This document shows, one piece after another, positions 1 through 12,954 of a stretch of DNA of 64,000 bases. Position 1 is the stretch's first letter, and each line of letters begins with the position of its first letter. Location: NCBI GenBank assembly GCA_013399115.1, contig VXAA01007264.1, forward strand, positions 117,796 through 181,795, in the 5' to 3' direction. A program made the translations under genes and the position numbers. The DNA is from Anseranas semipalmata. Taxonomy: Eukaryota > Chordata > Aves > Anseriformes > Anseranatidae. The notes under the pieces are model-generated. The model was given only the letters and a program-made list of their open reading frames with translations, searched no databases and was not told the origin of the DNA.

Positions 1-1953
1 GTTTCACTTTTTCTGGAAAACTCTTTCCTGAGGTCACTAAGAAACAATTACTGAAAATAGCCATCTGATATAAAAAGAAACAGTCTCTCATTCCTGCCAT
101 TACATCCCCCTAATTTCTGTTACTAGAATTGCCCTGTGCCAACATTTGCTCTGATCCATGGGTTCCAGTTCAGAAGAAGGATATGCCCTTGGTTTATGGC
201 TAGAAGACTACCTGCTGCCATCTCCTAAGTCCTCCTTGATTTTCACTGTGAATTTTCTTTGATATGGGCACAACAGCTGCACAGGTTACAGAGGTTAATT
301 TAAGGAGGATTCAATGGAGAGCTGGTCAATAGAGTTTAAGTCATGATTCATCCTCTCCTAAAATAGAAGTCTAAAACAGATCTGATGAATCGCATCTAAA
401 AGTGGCTACTTCTCCATGTTGACTATAAATGGAGCCCAGAGTGCCTGGCTCATCAGTAGATAACTATGTCGTAGTTACCCAAAGCTAGGTGAGAGGAAGA
501 GAACCTTAGATAGTTCTATTTAGTTATTTGTACTGGTCTACCCTTCTTCCTTTCAGGAATTTCTCTTGAATGAAGAAAAATATACCTTCCATGAAAACCA
601 CATCCGTGACAAAGACTTAGAGTGCTGCATCTCACATACACAAGACCTATGGCAGGGATGCTCTCTGAACTTTTTGTAAGCGGGAACTTTTACAAGTCAG
701 GAACATTTCATAGGCATGCCTTCTGTTCAACAGCTGGCCCGGGTCTTGACAGCTGAGGACCACTATAAAATTTTATGGATATGGGTGATCCTTTTCTTTA
801 TATACCATTGTTCCTTCCAACATACCCCAATGCACTTAAAATATTTTGCAAATTGACATTAAATCTGGAAGAACATACTTCTCATTTCCTGTGTTTCCAG
901 GAGATATTTGAATAGAGATGTTAAGCAAGAGTTTGATTCTTCTGAGTATGAGCAGCTCCAGTAGTGGGGCACACCAAGTGTGGGATTGATTTCACAGAGC
1001 AAGATAAATACTGTTTTTGTGTGTAGGTGTCCGCAAGCGAGCTGGTGTCTGTGCTGACATTATAGCCAGTGGAGGGCTAGTCAACACAGCCAACAGAGTC
1101 CAGCAAGCAACTCTGCTAAACACATGGAGGTGCTCGATTCACCTGTCTAAATACAACCATCTAGTGCCATTTGAGAGGGTCCAAAACACCTGCACAGATG
1201 TCACATCTGGCATACTGACAGAGAGTTTATAGGCTGTCCTCACCCTTGTGATGAGGAAACATGGAGGTCGGGAGGGATACCCTGCAACATTTACATGATA
1301 CCAGACACCTCTATGTGTAAACAAAGAACATAACTATACAATGGGTATGGATAGCCAATGTCCCAGATAAAGGCTGTTTTTATTAAGAGTTCAGAAACTG
1401 AGGGTGAATTTGGATATGCAATTGTGGACACCATGCGAATCCTTCTCCTAAAAATTATTTAGGATGAACCCCAGTCCCTCAGCTCCTCTATTAGCATTTC
1501 CCTGTCTTGCAAAACAGTTTTGCAGCGTGCCATGGTTTCTAGAAATACCACAGCGGCAGTGTTCTCTGACTGTTGAGACTCGATCTCCATTGACTACCAT
1601 GAGAGTTTAGATCCTTAGTGCACATACAGGTAGTGTTAAGTTCTCTCATTGACTGTTAAGGGAGAGAATTAGCTCAACTGTAGGCAACTATATTGTGAAT
1701 TTACACTTTCTCATGTGTAGGCATTTTAATTTAGGAGTCTCAATCTGTGCACTAAACCCCACCTCAGATTACCAACCTCTGTTACGTTGAAAAAACAAGC
1801 TCCATCATACCATTTGTAGTAGGATTTAGTGCCAGTGTGGGCTGTAAAAGGTGGTAGGAAAATTGTGTTTTATATCTCCATCATCACAGGAATGTTTTGC
1901 TGTTTTGCATGAGAGATGGCTGGATGCAGGATGAGTAATAGGCGGTTTCAGCA
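1..1953. other. non-coding DNA, nothing recognised
   Basis: AT-rich sequence without an open frame above about 71 codons and without a repeat I recognise. Two small opposed frames at 1017-1324 have no coding character. Confidence 0.7.
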
Positions 1954-1990
1954 TTTTCTTTCCTTTTTTTTTCTTTTTTTTTTTCTTTTC
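1954..1990. repeat. T-rich low-complexity tract
   Basis: Thymine runs with single cytosines; the lysine-rich minus-strand frame here is an artefact. Confidence 0.94.
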
Positions 1991-4317
1991 CACAATTTTA
2001 AGAGGGATTTCACTGTAATTCATAGCATTCTGGAACATCTCCTTTGTTCAAAGTATTGCTAATTCATGCGACATGCAAAGAACATTAATTTGTGGAGCAG
2101 TTCATAAAATTGCAGTCACAGCCTCTGCAAACTGTCTGAAGGCCTGGACAGATGACCTAATGTCTGCTCCGGTCCACCTCCCACTCCTTAATTTTAACCA
2201 ATAACTTAACCCTGACACCATACCCAAAAGGTCTGGAACTAAGTGGAAATAGAGGGATAAGGGCACAGAGATTGATAGAAAAGCATTTATGAGTGAGAAA
2301 ATGTTGTAGGGCACTGCACACTTTCTACTACTGATGGGCTCAGATATCACCTGCCCTCTTCTGCTTACAACCATATGAACAGATTAGTGTCTATTTGCTT
2401 ATTCCAAGACTCTTTAGGTTTTGTGTGGAAGGGCAAACTTTCAATATCACTACAGAATTTTTGTTTATTAACCAACTCCACATCTGCCCTCCAGCAATTA
2501 AAGCAGAACTGAAGCAGCAACAACAAAAAAATGAGTAGTTTGTCTTTAAATTTATATGGCACAAAGCACCGGCAGCTCAAGAAATGAGAGCGCATTTAGC
2601 TCTGTCCTGGGACTCATGAAAAGAAGTCCGAGACAAGTCAGTCATTGGACTAGTGCTGGGAAATAAAAAGGGACCTTTTCTATCTGTGCATTCAGCAATC
2701 TCTGTTTGCACTGGGAACCTCCTGGCTTTCCCACTTCACCTAAAGCCTCCAGGTGTATTTTATAAGCCTCATAATAGGCTTGGAACCTCAGTTCAGGAGT
2801 TTAATTTTCACATATGATGCCATCTGCTGTCTGGACAGCCCTAAGGGGAATCCTTATTAAAATAACTCTGAAGCAGTAAAGCCATATGTGTAGCTTTACA
2901 GCTCATGGAAGGAATTATAGTCATTCGGCCAATAAGAAGAATTGTTCCATGATGGCATGATAGCTTTTCTGTGTATGTAGGGCCTTTAGTTCAAAAAGAA
3001 GTTGCTCTCCAAAGTGCACTGAGAAACTTTGAATTAAAGCCTTAACAGGTGAAAATTAGTGTAATGACTAGCATTTAGCTGCAGCTACAGAGTTTTATAC
3101 AGCTTATGAAACAGTTTGTTTACTAATTGAGGAATGTGGACAATATAATTTCCCCAATGTCATCCACTCCTTGGCTGTCACTCTCTGCTCTAAGGTGGGA
3201 AACTTTGAGAAATTAGAAGACTTTAAAAGCTTTCACACCAAGCTCTTCTTTTAGCATGAAGGAAATTTAAGCTTCCGGAAGCCTCAACTGAAATGATAAA
3301 GCAGCATTCAGAGTGGCATTCATTTCATTTAACTTTAGAGAGTCTACAATGCAGACGAAGCCATCTAAGCCAGTCATCTGAGGCTCCCTTTATAGTCAAG
3401 GGAGACCTATTTAATTTAGTCATTGGAGTTAAGGGCACTATTCCTCAAGCTGATGTCTGAAGTCAAACTAATCTTATCCTAAAGTGCCTATTTCTGTCTA
3501 TTTTCAACAAAGAGATATATTGGAGACCATCTCAACCCTTAGTGTTTACACCATAGACGTCTGCATTTTTTAGAGGATTTTTTCCCTATGGCCACACATT
3601 TGTCCTGATACATTCCTGAGTGAATTCCAGATTATTTTGACTTTGGTCATAGGGAATGCCATTCAGGATGTCATTAGGTCACTGGTATAAGAAAATCTGA
3701 TCTGCTCAGCCATGATATATCTACAGGGAGAAATAGCTGTAGCATGGCTATATCCATGATAACATAAAAGTATATAAGAGACAAGGGTTATACACAGAGG
3801 TAATTTGTCTTATTAGACCCATCAGTGTCATTGGGAAAACAACTGAAAAATCCTAGTACACAAGCCTTTCTTATGATGAAGGGTGAAGCCTACATATTGT
3901 CCTCACGTGTAACTTAGGTTTCTGAAAAAAAGTTTCTGAACTTTCTTGAGCCTTGCAGCCAGGCTAGTTCTGCACAGAATTTAATATCCCAGATTATCCC
4001 TAACTCTGAGTGCTATAGATTTTCTGTGTCAAGATATCATTTTTTCAGTTTGGTGCAGAAATATCATCAAAGCTCATGTGTTTTGCATGAAACTCACAGA
4101 ATGGTCCCTGTTTTATGGCCCAACTCAACTAGACCTGTGCTTCCCATCTTGGCAGTGGTGTGGTCTCCCTTGGGCTTCACAGGCACAACTGCTTGACAAG
4201 ATCCCTTCAGTTGCTCCATAGATGTCGCAGACAGGGTTTACTGAAACAAGGAAGCAGAGGAGCTTGCAAGGCTTTTGAGCTCTGTGGAGCTTGCTGTAAG
4301 GTATTTTCACACACACC

Positions 4318-4340
4318 CCAGCCACAGCCACAGCCACAGT
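4318..4340. repeat. (CCACAG)n hexamer repeat
   Basis: Three to four hexamer units; in translation they give the Pro-Gln run of a non-genic frame at 4160-4480. Confidence 0.88.
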
Positions 4341-4687
4341 CAAAGCCTGTCTCCTGTCATATGACCCAGCACAGACTTTCACAAGCCACATGTGTCCAAT
4401 ACAATCAAAGCAGAACAAAATGTGAGAGAGATTATGGCTGTAGAGGAAAAAACTCTACCAGTCCTCTTGACTTTAATTAGGCAACACGAGAGGAATTGTG
4501 GCTGCTGTCTGTTAAGTCCAGGGAATTTTACAGGCTTAACTCCCACTAAAAGCCAGGAAAATTCAGGTGGTCAAAAACATCAATAAGCATACAAGGATCA
4601 CACTCATGATAAATCTACTCATGGCATGAATATGTAAGGCAGCAAGATATTTCTTGCTTCTTTTCATGGATAGGCAAGTCCATTCTC

Positions 4688-4709
4688 AAAAACAAAACAA
4701 AACAAAACA
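4688..4709. repeat. (AAAAC)n microsatellite
   Basis: Four AAAAC units. Confidence 0.9.
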
Positions 4710-5504
4710 TTTTGTTGGAGTCTATAGAAACCTATATAACAATATAAAGATAAAACCTTAGTTTTTATAAACAAAACATCTGTTCTTAGTCTGGTAATTT
4801 TACCTTTGCATCAGGATTTGACTTGAATTCATCTTGATGTTGCATTCAGGACCATGAAGGTGTATCTGTGTCTGTATCTGACTTTAATTCTCATACTTAA
4901 TATTCCATGCAGTTAGCTAGGAGTAAGGTATCTAAATAATCCTGTAGACTGAGTCTAGGACATTTGCTAATACAAATCACTATAGTTGCATTGATTTAGT
5001 GGATTAGCTAAAGTACTGACTTGAAATTTGCAGATTGCTAGTGTTTATAATTTAGTCTTCTATATCTATAATTAGAAGTCATCAAGACCCAATCAACACA
5101 CTCTATCTCGCTTGCTATCAGTAAGCAAATGCTTCTTGGAACTGGCTTGTTTTGTTTCCCAACCAGCTGGTATATTAATCCCAGAAATTCAATATTTGCT
5201 TAAGATAAAATGTCCTCCCCAAAGAAGTCAAAGCCAGAACGCTGCTATACCGGCCAAGCACAGGAAGAACAAGTGGGAAATGTTCCCCTTTTCCAGAGCT
5301 CAGCTCCGACAACAGGAACATAAAGGAAATGGCAAACATTTAAAATAGGGAGAAAAAATGCAAAAAAATGTGAATGTGGAAACAAAAGAGGGAGTTGGGT
5401 GAATTGCACTTAATGGAGTGTGACAACTTCTGAGCACCAGAAGTTGTTCAATGACTTTCAGACTCTCCTCCATGGAAAACAAGGTCTCACACATCCGTGT
5501 GCTT

Positions 5505-5533
5505 TCTGATGGAGTCACTAGTGCTCCATCAGA
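5505..5533. other. near-perfect palindrome
   Basis: TCTGATGGAG at 5505-5514 pairs with CTCCATCAGA at 5524-5533. The eight bases between (5516-5523, CACTAGTG) are themselves a perfect palindrome, leaving one unpaired T at 5515. The arms are therefore 14 bp with a single bulged base. Confidence 0.85.
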
Positions 5534-6191
5534 TTGAGCACTGGTGGCTCTAATCTGATAGGATTAACTAACATGGACAATTATAAATGTTACTCTGATA
5601 GCAAAGGTCTTAGCTGGTAGTAATGGTATCAGTAACAACACAGACCCTCCTGACCAAGTCATCTTTCTCACATAAACTTAAATTTTTGTGTCCTTGTAAC
5701 TCCCAGCTCTTGTGCCATCTGGACTCAGCTAGCACAGGTACATTATGACAGGTTACAAACCCATCTTCAGTAGACCAGTAGACATGTCTTTAAAGTTTTT
5801 CTAAACATTTCCCAACAGGTTGATGATAAGTATAAACAGAGAAGCTAGATGTTGCAGCTCCTGATCATACTCCTCTACACTGAAGTTTCTTTAATGATAA
5901 CATTAAGGCATTAAAGCGTTCCATATAAAAAAGGAAAGTAAATCATGCATGCAAACATGCACTGCAAAGACAAAGCTCACAATATTCAGAAATATTTTCC
6001 TGCCTAGTTTGACAGCAATGCTTCTAGCTAAGCACACACAAAGCTGTTTGAATTTTGGGGTGAGTGCCAGAGCCATGAGAAATATAGAGAGAATCATTCA
6101 GACTATTTAGTGTGCGATGAGAGGTCTCTTTAAAGCTTGTAGATAGTCCACAGAGCTACAACAGACAAAAGGCTACAGGAATTATTGAAAA

Positions 6192-6223
6192 ACAAAAAAG
6201 AAAAGAAAAGAAAAGAAAAAAAA
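6192..6223. repeat. (AAAAG)n microsatellite
   Basis: Four to five AAAAG units embedded in an adenine-rich tract; complementary in unit type to the (TTTTC)n array at the window end. Confidence 0.92.
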
Positions 6224-6345
6224 CCTATCCTTACATAAATGACCCTATGATAAGAATAACTGAAAAAAACAAAATGAGCTTTTATTTTTTTCTTCTTCTT
6301 TCCTGGCACACAAGTGTTGGGGAATCTTCACAATAAGGATTGGAC

Positions 6346-6387
6346 AAAAAAAAAAAAAAAAAAAAAAAAACANAAAAAAAAAAAAAA
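6346..6387. repeat. poly(A) tract containing one undetermined base
   Basis: Adenine run of about 40 bases interrupted by CAN at 6371-6373. Lysine-rich and phenylalanine-rich frames over it are artefacts. Confidence 0.96.
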
Positions 6388-8019
6388 GTGCTACACGTTC
6401 CTGATTTCAAATGCCCACTCTGGGCAATACAGAAAACATGGTGTGAAAACTGAAACTTTCCTCTCATATGTCAATAATTATCATGGGATGTTCTCCCACC
6501 TTGAGGGACTTCAGGACTTCAGATGTATCACCAACATATTTTGCTATCTAGCAGTCCATCTAGTGGGATATTCTGTCTCTCAGAATGGCCAATGCCTGGT
6601 GAATCAGAGGAAGATAAAATGGCCTCAGAGTGTGTTATGTATATAGCATAATGTAGCTCCATGTAGATATCTCTGAGCCAGCTTTGAGTATATGTTGGCT
6701 TGCCAGAACTAAAATCAGTGGAAATCTGCCAATGCAAGTCTTGAAAGGAGTGACAGTTAACAGGTCACATGTAAAGTCACAGTAACACTTCTTTGTTGAC
6801 AAAATTTCATGAGATGGAAAGTCTTTCTACCTGAATTCCCTGGTCCCTTCCTAGCGGGAAGTCAGTTTTACTATGGGAAGTGAGATACTTGTGTTTGGAA
6901 AAATTGTATCTTATTGAAAGATTCTGGAAACCTTTCTTCATCACTAAATTAAGGGACAATGTGTATGTTGGGGAGAGGGAGGAGGGAGGGCTAGGTTTAG
7001 AAATGTCTGGCAGAAAGTAAGGAACCAACATTCACAGACATAAGGGACTATTGAATACTACCATCCACTACAGGTGAAAGGAGTACCAAGCCCTCCAAAC
7101 AAAACAAAAGGCTACTTCTCCACTGAAGGACTCGATAAAGGGAGGGGGTCTTAGACATTTAGTTCAAATGCAACGCTGATATGTGGATGTATAAACGTGT
7201 CTTAATCTGTAGCTGCAAATTTCCTCCAGATGACAATTTGTTGACTAAATGCAAGTGTCTGAATCCATTTTAGGCATGAAGGCACATCCAACTGGGCCTC
7301 CAAAAGAAGGCTGTGCAATATATCACAAGAAGCTCTATGTAAAACCAACAATTTCCAGGACAGTTTGGCCATGTTCTTACTCATGCCAAAAAAAATCCTG
7401 GTTGTTATTGTTCTGTTATTAATGCTGCATTGCAGTTACTGTACAGACACAAACACTTAAAAGAGTCCACAGGATAGTGTCTGTATATGCCCTATGGATG
7501 GGACTCTGTTCCACATAGTTTTGTGCCTGGTGTTATTTGAAATACCTTGGAGTATCCAAGTCATCTACATGGGGCTTGCAGATACAACAGAGAGTCTATA
7601 GTAAACCTCCTCCCTTCTGGCAAGTACCAGGAGTCCATGTGGAATAGAACAGGGTATTTTAGGTGGTCCCAAATATCTGTGTTTGGGCAACTGAATCTCA
7701 CACTAGACATCTAAGTTCCCAGTGGGTCTTAAATGGATGCTGAAAAGCTATTAATTTTATTCTGTGGAGTCTAGACACATGTGGCTGACAAAGCATAAGT
7801 CTTTGCTTTAGGAAGAGATGTGCAACTCCTTAACTTTATTAACTAGTTGTTCATCAGTTACAATGAGGTCACAGATATGTAGCCCACATGTACCCACCTA
7901 CATTTATGTGGGTGAAACTGCTAGCTAAATCCCACATGAGGAGGTGAAGATCATCACCAAGTGTTAGTCCTGTTCATTATTTTACACACCTAAAGAGAGG
8001 CCGTAATCAGACTTCCCCC
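6388..8019. other. non-coding DNA, nothing recognised
   Basis: Only the G-quadruplex motif at 6970 stands out. Open frames are under 80 codons. Confidence 0.7.
6970..6990 (+). other. canonical G-quadruplex motif
   Basis: Four guanine runs (GGGG, GGG, GGG, GGG) are separated by loops of 3, 4 and 1 bases, meeting the usual four-run definition on the plus strand. Confidence 0.8.
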
Positions 8020-8405
8020 ACAGAATCACAGAATCCTTTAGGCTGGAAGAGACCTTCAAGATCACCTAGTCCAACCTATGGCCTAACACTAACAAGCCCT
8101 CCACTAGACCATGTCGCTAAGCTCTACATCTAAACGCCTTTTCAATATACCCAGGGATGGTGACTCGACCACTTCCCTGGGCAGCCTGTTCCAATGTCTA
8201 ACCCTTTCAGTAAAGAAATTTTTCCTAATATCCAACCTAAACCTCCCCTGGCGCAACTTTAGCCCATTCCCCCTCGTCCTATCACCCGACACGTGGGAGA
8301 ATAGACCAATCCCCACCTCACTACAGCCTCCTTTAAGGTACCTGTAGAGAGCGATAAGGTCGCCCCTGAGCCTCCTCTTCTCCAGGCTAACACCTCTCCC
8401 AACAC
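8020..8405 (-). mobile_element. CR1 LINE, 5'-truncated 3' end
   Basis: The element lies on the minus strand. Its 3' terminus at 8020-8036 shows two tandem octamers, read as ATTCTGTG on the minus strand. Next to them is the familiar CR1 tail, seen on the plus strand as GGCTGGAAGAGACCTTCAAG followed by TAGTCCAACC. Farther in are the conserved segments CCTGTTCCAATGTCTAACC and CCTCCTCTTCTCCAGGCTAA. Beyond about 8405 the similarity fades. CR1 copies in birds are normally cut short at the 5' end and lack clear target-site duplications, as here. It is one of the better preserved copies in this window. Confidence 0.95.
8104..8316 (-). pseudogene. C-terminal remnant of CR1 ORF2 (reverse transcriptase)
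   Basis: Inside the CR1 fragment, an open minus-strand frame of about 70 codons encodes the extreme C-terminus of the CR1 endonuclease/reverse transcriptase polyprotein. Its signature blocks are [28 protein letters not shown] and a terminal [10 protein letters not shown], after which the frame stops, as in intact CR1. One residue of the usual ERVVRHW is missing, consistent with a 3-nt deletion. The endonuclease and catalytic polymerase regions are absent, so this is a dead fragment. The apparent start is arbitrary and the frame is not an independent gene. Confidence 0.88.
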
Positions 8406-9472
8406 CTCTCTTACCAATAAACTTATCTATCCATTCCTCCTGCCTCTTTCAATCTAATGCTGAAACACTTCACAATGATAAATAAATGTGCTCTAGAATA
8501 TCCTCTATAAAGTAAGGAAACCACTTTCATCTCAGCCACACAAGGCTGATGATAACTGTTAGGCTGTCCAAGACCAAGTCAGAAGTCTTTGGCAGGAGCT
8601 GTGATGTGAACTTCATTCTGCTCTTTCCTAGCCACTGGCCTACTTCAAACTGCTGGAGCTGCAATAATTGTGGTCTCCTGCCTGTCATGGATGAAGGATC
8701 CTGACATACATGAGTCCTGGGCTTTCCTTGGGTCACACAATGACTTTCTCAGAGGCTCCTTCCCTGCACTGAGGACAACAAAACCCACTGGAGAGTGAGG
8801 TGAAAACAATTGCTACCAGCAATGCAGGGTGAAAATAGAGAGAGGTGATGGAAAAACAGGAGGAGATGGAAGCATGAAAGACATTGGGTGAAGGAAAGGA
8901 AACTGCAACATGACATTCCATGCCAGGCAGTTGGCCCCAGGCCAGGCTGTAATGAGGACCAGCGCCCCAGGAGTGCGAAGCGGGCCCTGCTCGCTGCGCT
9001 TCTGTTTGACCATGAACCTGGGTGTTCCAGCAGCAGCATGTGAAAATATTTAGTCTGCTGCAGATGGGAATGTTTGGGAAAAGAGATAGGAAGGCCTGCA
9101 TTCCTCCAACCCCACAGCCCGATCCTCCCCACATTCCCTGGCACTTCGCCAGAGCTAAGGCTGGCCGTTTTTGGGGGGATCTTTTCTTATTTCTCTGTCT
9201 TTTGCTCAGATCAAGTGAGAAGTGAATGTTGTTCTAATAGCATCCCTTTTGGTTTAAAATCGTGGATGGAGGAATCACTGGCTGGATGTGAAAGAGTTTT
9301 GGGAAGAAGATGAAAATCCCTTTCTTTAGTCTTCTCTCTCACTGCACCATCTATTTAGAAAGGCAGCTTTGCCAGATAAAGACAATCTTCCCATATTCCA
9401 GAGCCAAGCAAAAAAAGAGCCCAGTCTTGGCCCTGACACTTAAGCCTGACTATAACACAGAGATTCCCTCGG

Positions 9473-9473
<1 letters not shown>
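8406..9473. other. non-coding DNA, moderately GC-rich part
   Basis: Overlapping minus-strand frames of 131 and 133 codons (8733-9144) occupy two different registers of the same DNA, which argues against either being a gene. No domain, signal or splice pair is visible. Confidence 0.6.

Positions 9474-9524
<51 letters not shown>
9474..9524. repeat. (AAT)n microsatellite
   Basis: About 17 uninterrupted AAT units. The apparent 144-codon plus-strand frame across it contains an isoleucine run read from ATA/ATT and is an artefact of the repeat. Confidence 0.97.
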
Positions 9525-9528
<4 letters not shown>

Positions 9529-12457
9529 TTCAGTTTTTCTGCTTCAGAGGTGGGTTGTAAATGCTTTGCCCCAGCCGAGAAGGTAGTCCAAGATATAGAG
9601 CAAACAAAGAGAGCTGGGAGAGCTGCATGGCTCCCAGCAGAAGCCAACTTCCAGAGACACAAGAGAAATTGGCCACCAGAGACAGCTGATTACCAAGTGC
9701 AGTTGTCTTTGCTCACAGTATCAGGCATTGGCCAAAGAAGATGAAATGAGCTGCTGATAGGATTCAGATGGGTTATTTCTGCTTTCTGTGAACAGCTTCA
9801 TTGCTTGGTTCATCCACAGATTGCCCAGGAAACGGTGATCTAACCTGGGTGCAGAAGTGTGCTTCCCCCCGTTAGTGTGCTGCGAGGACACTTTGGCCAC
9901 ATCTCTCCAAGAGAAAAAAAGATCAGTGCCAGGGAACATTCCCAGACCCTGGAATTCAGTCCCTCAGACGAGTAGATTGCTGCAACCATCCCCAGCATGG
10001 TTTTGGCCCAGGGCAACAACCACTCTCCCGTACTTCAGAAATTAGCACAGTCCAGGGACCATTTCCCTGTAGACAACTCAGATACAGGCACCCTCTTGTG
10101 TAGACTATGGAAGTTTAATAATTTAAATGTGGTCAGATTATGCTTAGCTGGCCTCAGAGCCAGAGAAATGCCTGTGCCAGAACTTGGCTCTGTTTAGATT
10201 ACTCATGCAGATGAAGCCATTATTTATTATTCTTCAGAAGAACTCACCAGCCACAGGAATGGAGATATCCATAGAAATCAAAAGGGGACGCCTGGCCACA
10301 GTGGAACTGATGGGGTTTTACTGTTGATGGCTTTCAGGAACAGATTGTTTTGTGAGACTTATTGAAATAAAAGAGGAGATCCCACAGTCTGTGCAGACTG
10401 TTCAGCAGGCCTTTGACTTTTGATCCATCTCATCCTCCCTTCTAGGCGTTTTTCATACTTTGGAAAAAAAAAAAAAAAACAATATTTGCTAAGCAGGGCG
10501 GGAAGCATTTTCCCATTTATTTTGAATTACCAATTTATGCGAACGTCCCCATTCTGATACAGAAGAAAAGCAATGAAACCTGAAAACATCCCATGCAATG
10601 AAATTTATGACCAAAGCAGGAGGTGAAAAGGGAGAGGCAATTTTGTGGCATGGTTCATTCTAATTTCAGCTGCTTTTATTTGACATATGCTCTTTTTTTT
10701 AAAAAAAAAAAAAAAAGGAAATGAAAGCTGTGTGGATGCATTCCATCATGGAAAGGTAAAAAGGGGTTGTTACAGCCTACAGAAAAGTTCTTTTCAGAGG
10801 AAACCCGCTGTTTGGTAAATGAACCAGAAAAACTGAGGCAGAAAGTGTAGCCCAGAAGTTTTGGACTGACAGGTTTTGGATGTGTGGATCTGAAGAGGAA
10901 AGACTTTAAAAGTCTGTTTCTCAGTTGTTTACTGTATTTTGAAAAATCAATCAAGTCCTTTTAAAGGAGCTCAGCTGGGGTCTCTCCATGTTTCTAACCA
11001 CTTTCAAAATCAATGACCTATACTTTTTCTTTTTTTGATTGTGGAGTGACTTTCTCTTCTCCTCTTCTAAAAAGTGTTTTAGAAAATAAACTATGCAGGA
11101 CTTAGATTGTGAGATAAGAGACTGCTCAAATCTGAAGTTCATGTTTAGCAACTCTTCCAACTTCTCAGAAAGAAACAAGTAATGGTTGTGTACATCTAGG
11201 GCCTGATTCTTTCCCATTTGGGGTAAGTCAGGAGTCACAGAAACTCAGTGAAGGGCCTTTACTTATCAAAATTTGCCAAGCTAAGGCCATACACCACCTA
11301 TGGGAGATGCTAGGGTTGCTGAGGAGGGCAGAGAAGACCCCAGAGTCAAGGAAGACATCACATCTACTGGCAAATCCTGCTCTGGCTTTGGGATTTCAGT
11401 GGTCTTCACTCCACCTACTATGCAGAGCCTTGACTCAAGGGTGCAGGTGAAGGTGAGCCTGTCCCTCTGTGCCATGAAATAAAGCAAGGAAATTCACCTT
11501 CTTTGTAGATGAAAAGTGAAAAAGGAGGAAGAGTTCTTTACAGCCCATATGGTAGGACATTTATAGGAACAATTTCTGTATGGCAGTAAATGTGGGTAAA
11601 TTCCATTTGCTTCCACACATCTCTGACTGCATCCCTGGACACAGGCTCCAAGAGGACAAAGTGATTTGAGACAGCCTTTGGACTGGGGAGGGATGATCTT
11701 GTCTCACTTCTAGCTTGATCCAACTAAACCACCCTGTTAATCTTTTCTAAACATGAAAGCACATTCTCAGGGCTTGAAAACCCAGGCCAATGCAGAGGCA
11801 TATGAACCAGATTAATCTCACCAGGGTAAGGGTGGGGACCAGCACAGGGAAAATTTCAGTTCATTTCATACCAAACAGACCCCAAGACATGAAAGATTGA
11901 ACCTCAGATGATTTTGGAATCAAATTTTGGAATTGAACTTCTGACCTACCAGAGAGCTAGCCAATTCCAGTCAGTGAAACTGTGTGTATAAATATTTATA
12001 CTTTTTCAAATGCACAAACATAGCCGTCCCTCCTCTCCCCCCGCCACGTCCCACCCAAATAAAAGAGCATGTCTTAGATAAAAACTGGACATTTATTTTT
12101 ATTTTAGATTTATATCCTATGAACAATTGAAGTATAAACCTTGCAATACACTACCAGCAAGCCTGAAACTATAAAGTTAAAACCAAAGCTATTCTGAGTT
12201 AATAGGATCCATTTGTTGTGCAAAAGAGGCACCGGCATGTTTTTTCCCTTTGAAAGTAAGAATTAGGTAAGTGAAATTGTCAGGCGTGCATGTATGAAAT
12301 GTAATCTGGCTAACCCCAGCATTCCAGCCAGCCTGGGTTTCAATAGCTGAAGTATGCATGATAAGTTTTATTTAAATGCAGGCAGCCTCCGCTTAGTAAC
12401 TCCCTCAGTGTTCTGAGTCCAGCGCTTGAGGACAAGGAGAAACCTAGGCTCTATCCT
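9525..12457. other. non-coding DNA, possibly containing conserved elements
   Basis: Frames are at most about 95 codons. Stretches such as 10480-10680 (AT-rich, TTTATTTTGAATTACCAATT, varied words, no simple repeat) look like regulatory conserved non-coding DNA in texture. That is an impression only. Confidence 0.5.
10693..10716. repeat. T8A16 homopolymer junction
   Basis: Eight thymines joined directly to sixteen adenines. A separate 16-adenine run lies at 10464-10479. Confidence 0.95.
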
Positions 12458-12515
12458 CAGTAGCTTGCTGTGTAATTATAGATAAATTTTGAAAATGGAG
12501 ATAACAATGCCTCTT
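12458..12515 (+). mobile_element. possible MIR-like SINE fragment
   Basis: TAGCTTGCTGTGTAATTATA, then AAAATGGAGATAACAATGCC, resembles the MIR blocks tagctgtgtgacc and aaaatggggataataatgcc with the middle missing. It is very diverged. Confidence 0.35.
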
Positions 12516-12954
12516 TTGACAGATGCTGGAGTCTCTGGTTGAATAGTACTACAACACAGCAAAAATGTAATCATTATTATTATTTATTTATTACCGCTCT
12601 GGTTGACACAAGGGGATAAGAGTAAAATCAATCCAGAGCCTCTTCATTGAGGCCCCTAGCATATTTCCCCTAAGACTCACAAATCAACACTGCTAAGTAA
12701 AGAAATTTCCACTTAACACCTCAGCACCCCCCGCCTTTGCAAATGTTTATGTACATACTTACCTTTATTAGCAGGGGGGGAGCCCCTGGGATTCCTGGTA
12801 TTGGTAAAGAAAATGTGTGCATTTGCAGGGTAAAGGGCAAGTTCGGGGTTCTCTGTTTTGCTGGCTGGTTTGAGTTTTTAGAGGTGTTTTTTTTAGAGAT
12901 GTTTTGTGCAAAGTCTTAAGGCTGAGAGTCTGGCAAAGAAATCTTTAATCTTGA

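Larger units (their letters stand above)
1991..6191. other. non-coding DNA with simple repeats
   Basis: Apart from the hexamer and pentamer repeats and the palindrome at 5505, I see no gene or mobile element. The longest frames (90-106 codons near 2102-2374 and 4125-4480) have no domain and overlap one another on opposite strands. Confidence 0.7.

Noticed and set aside
8733..9144. Two overlapping minus-strand frames of 131 and 133 codons
   Set aside because: They use different registers of the same DNA, have no recognisable domain and reflect a stop-poor local composition.
9310..9744. 144-codon plus-strand open frame
   Set aside because: It runs through the (AAT)n microsatellite, giving an isoleucine run; no domain and no conserved flanks.
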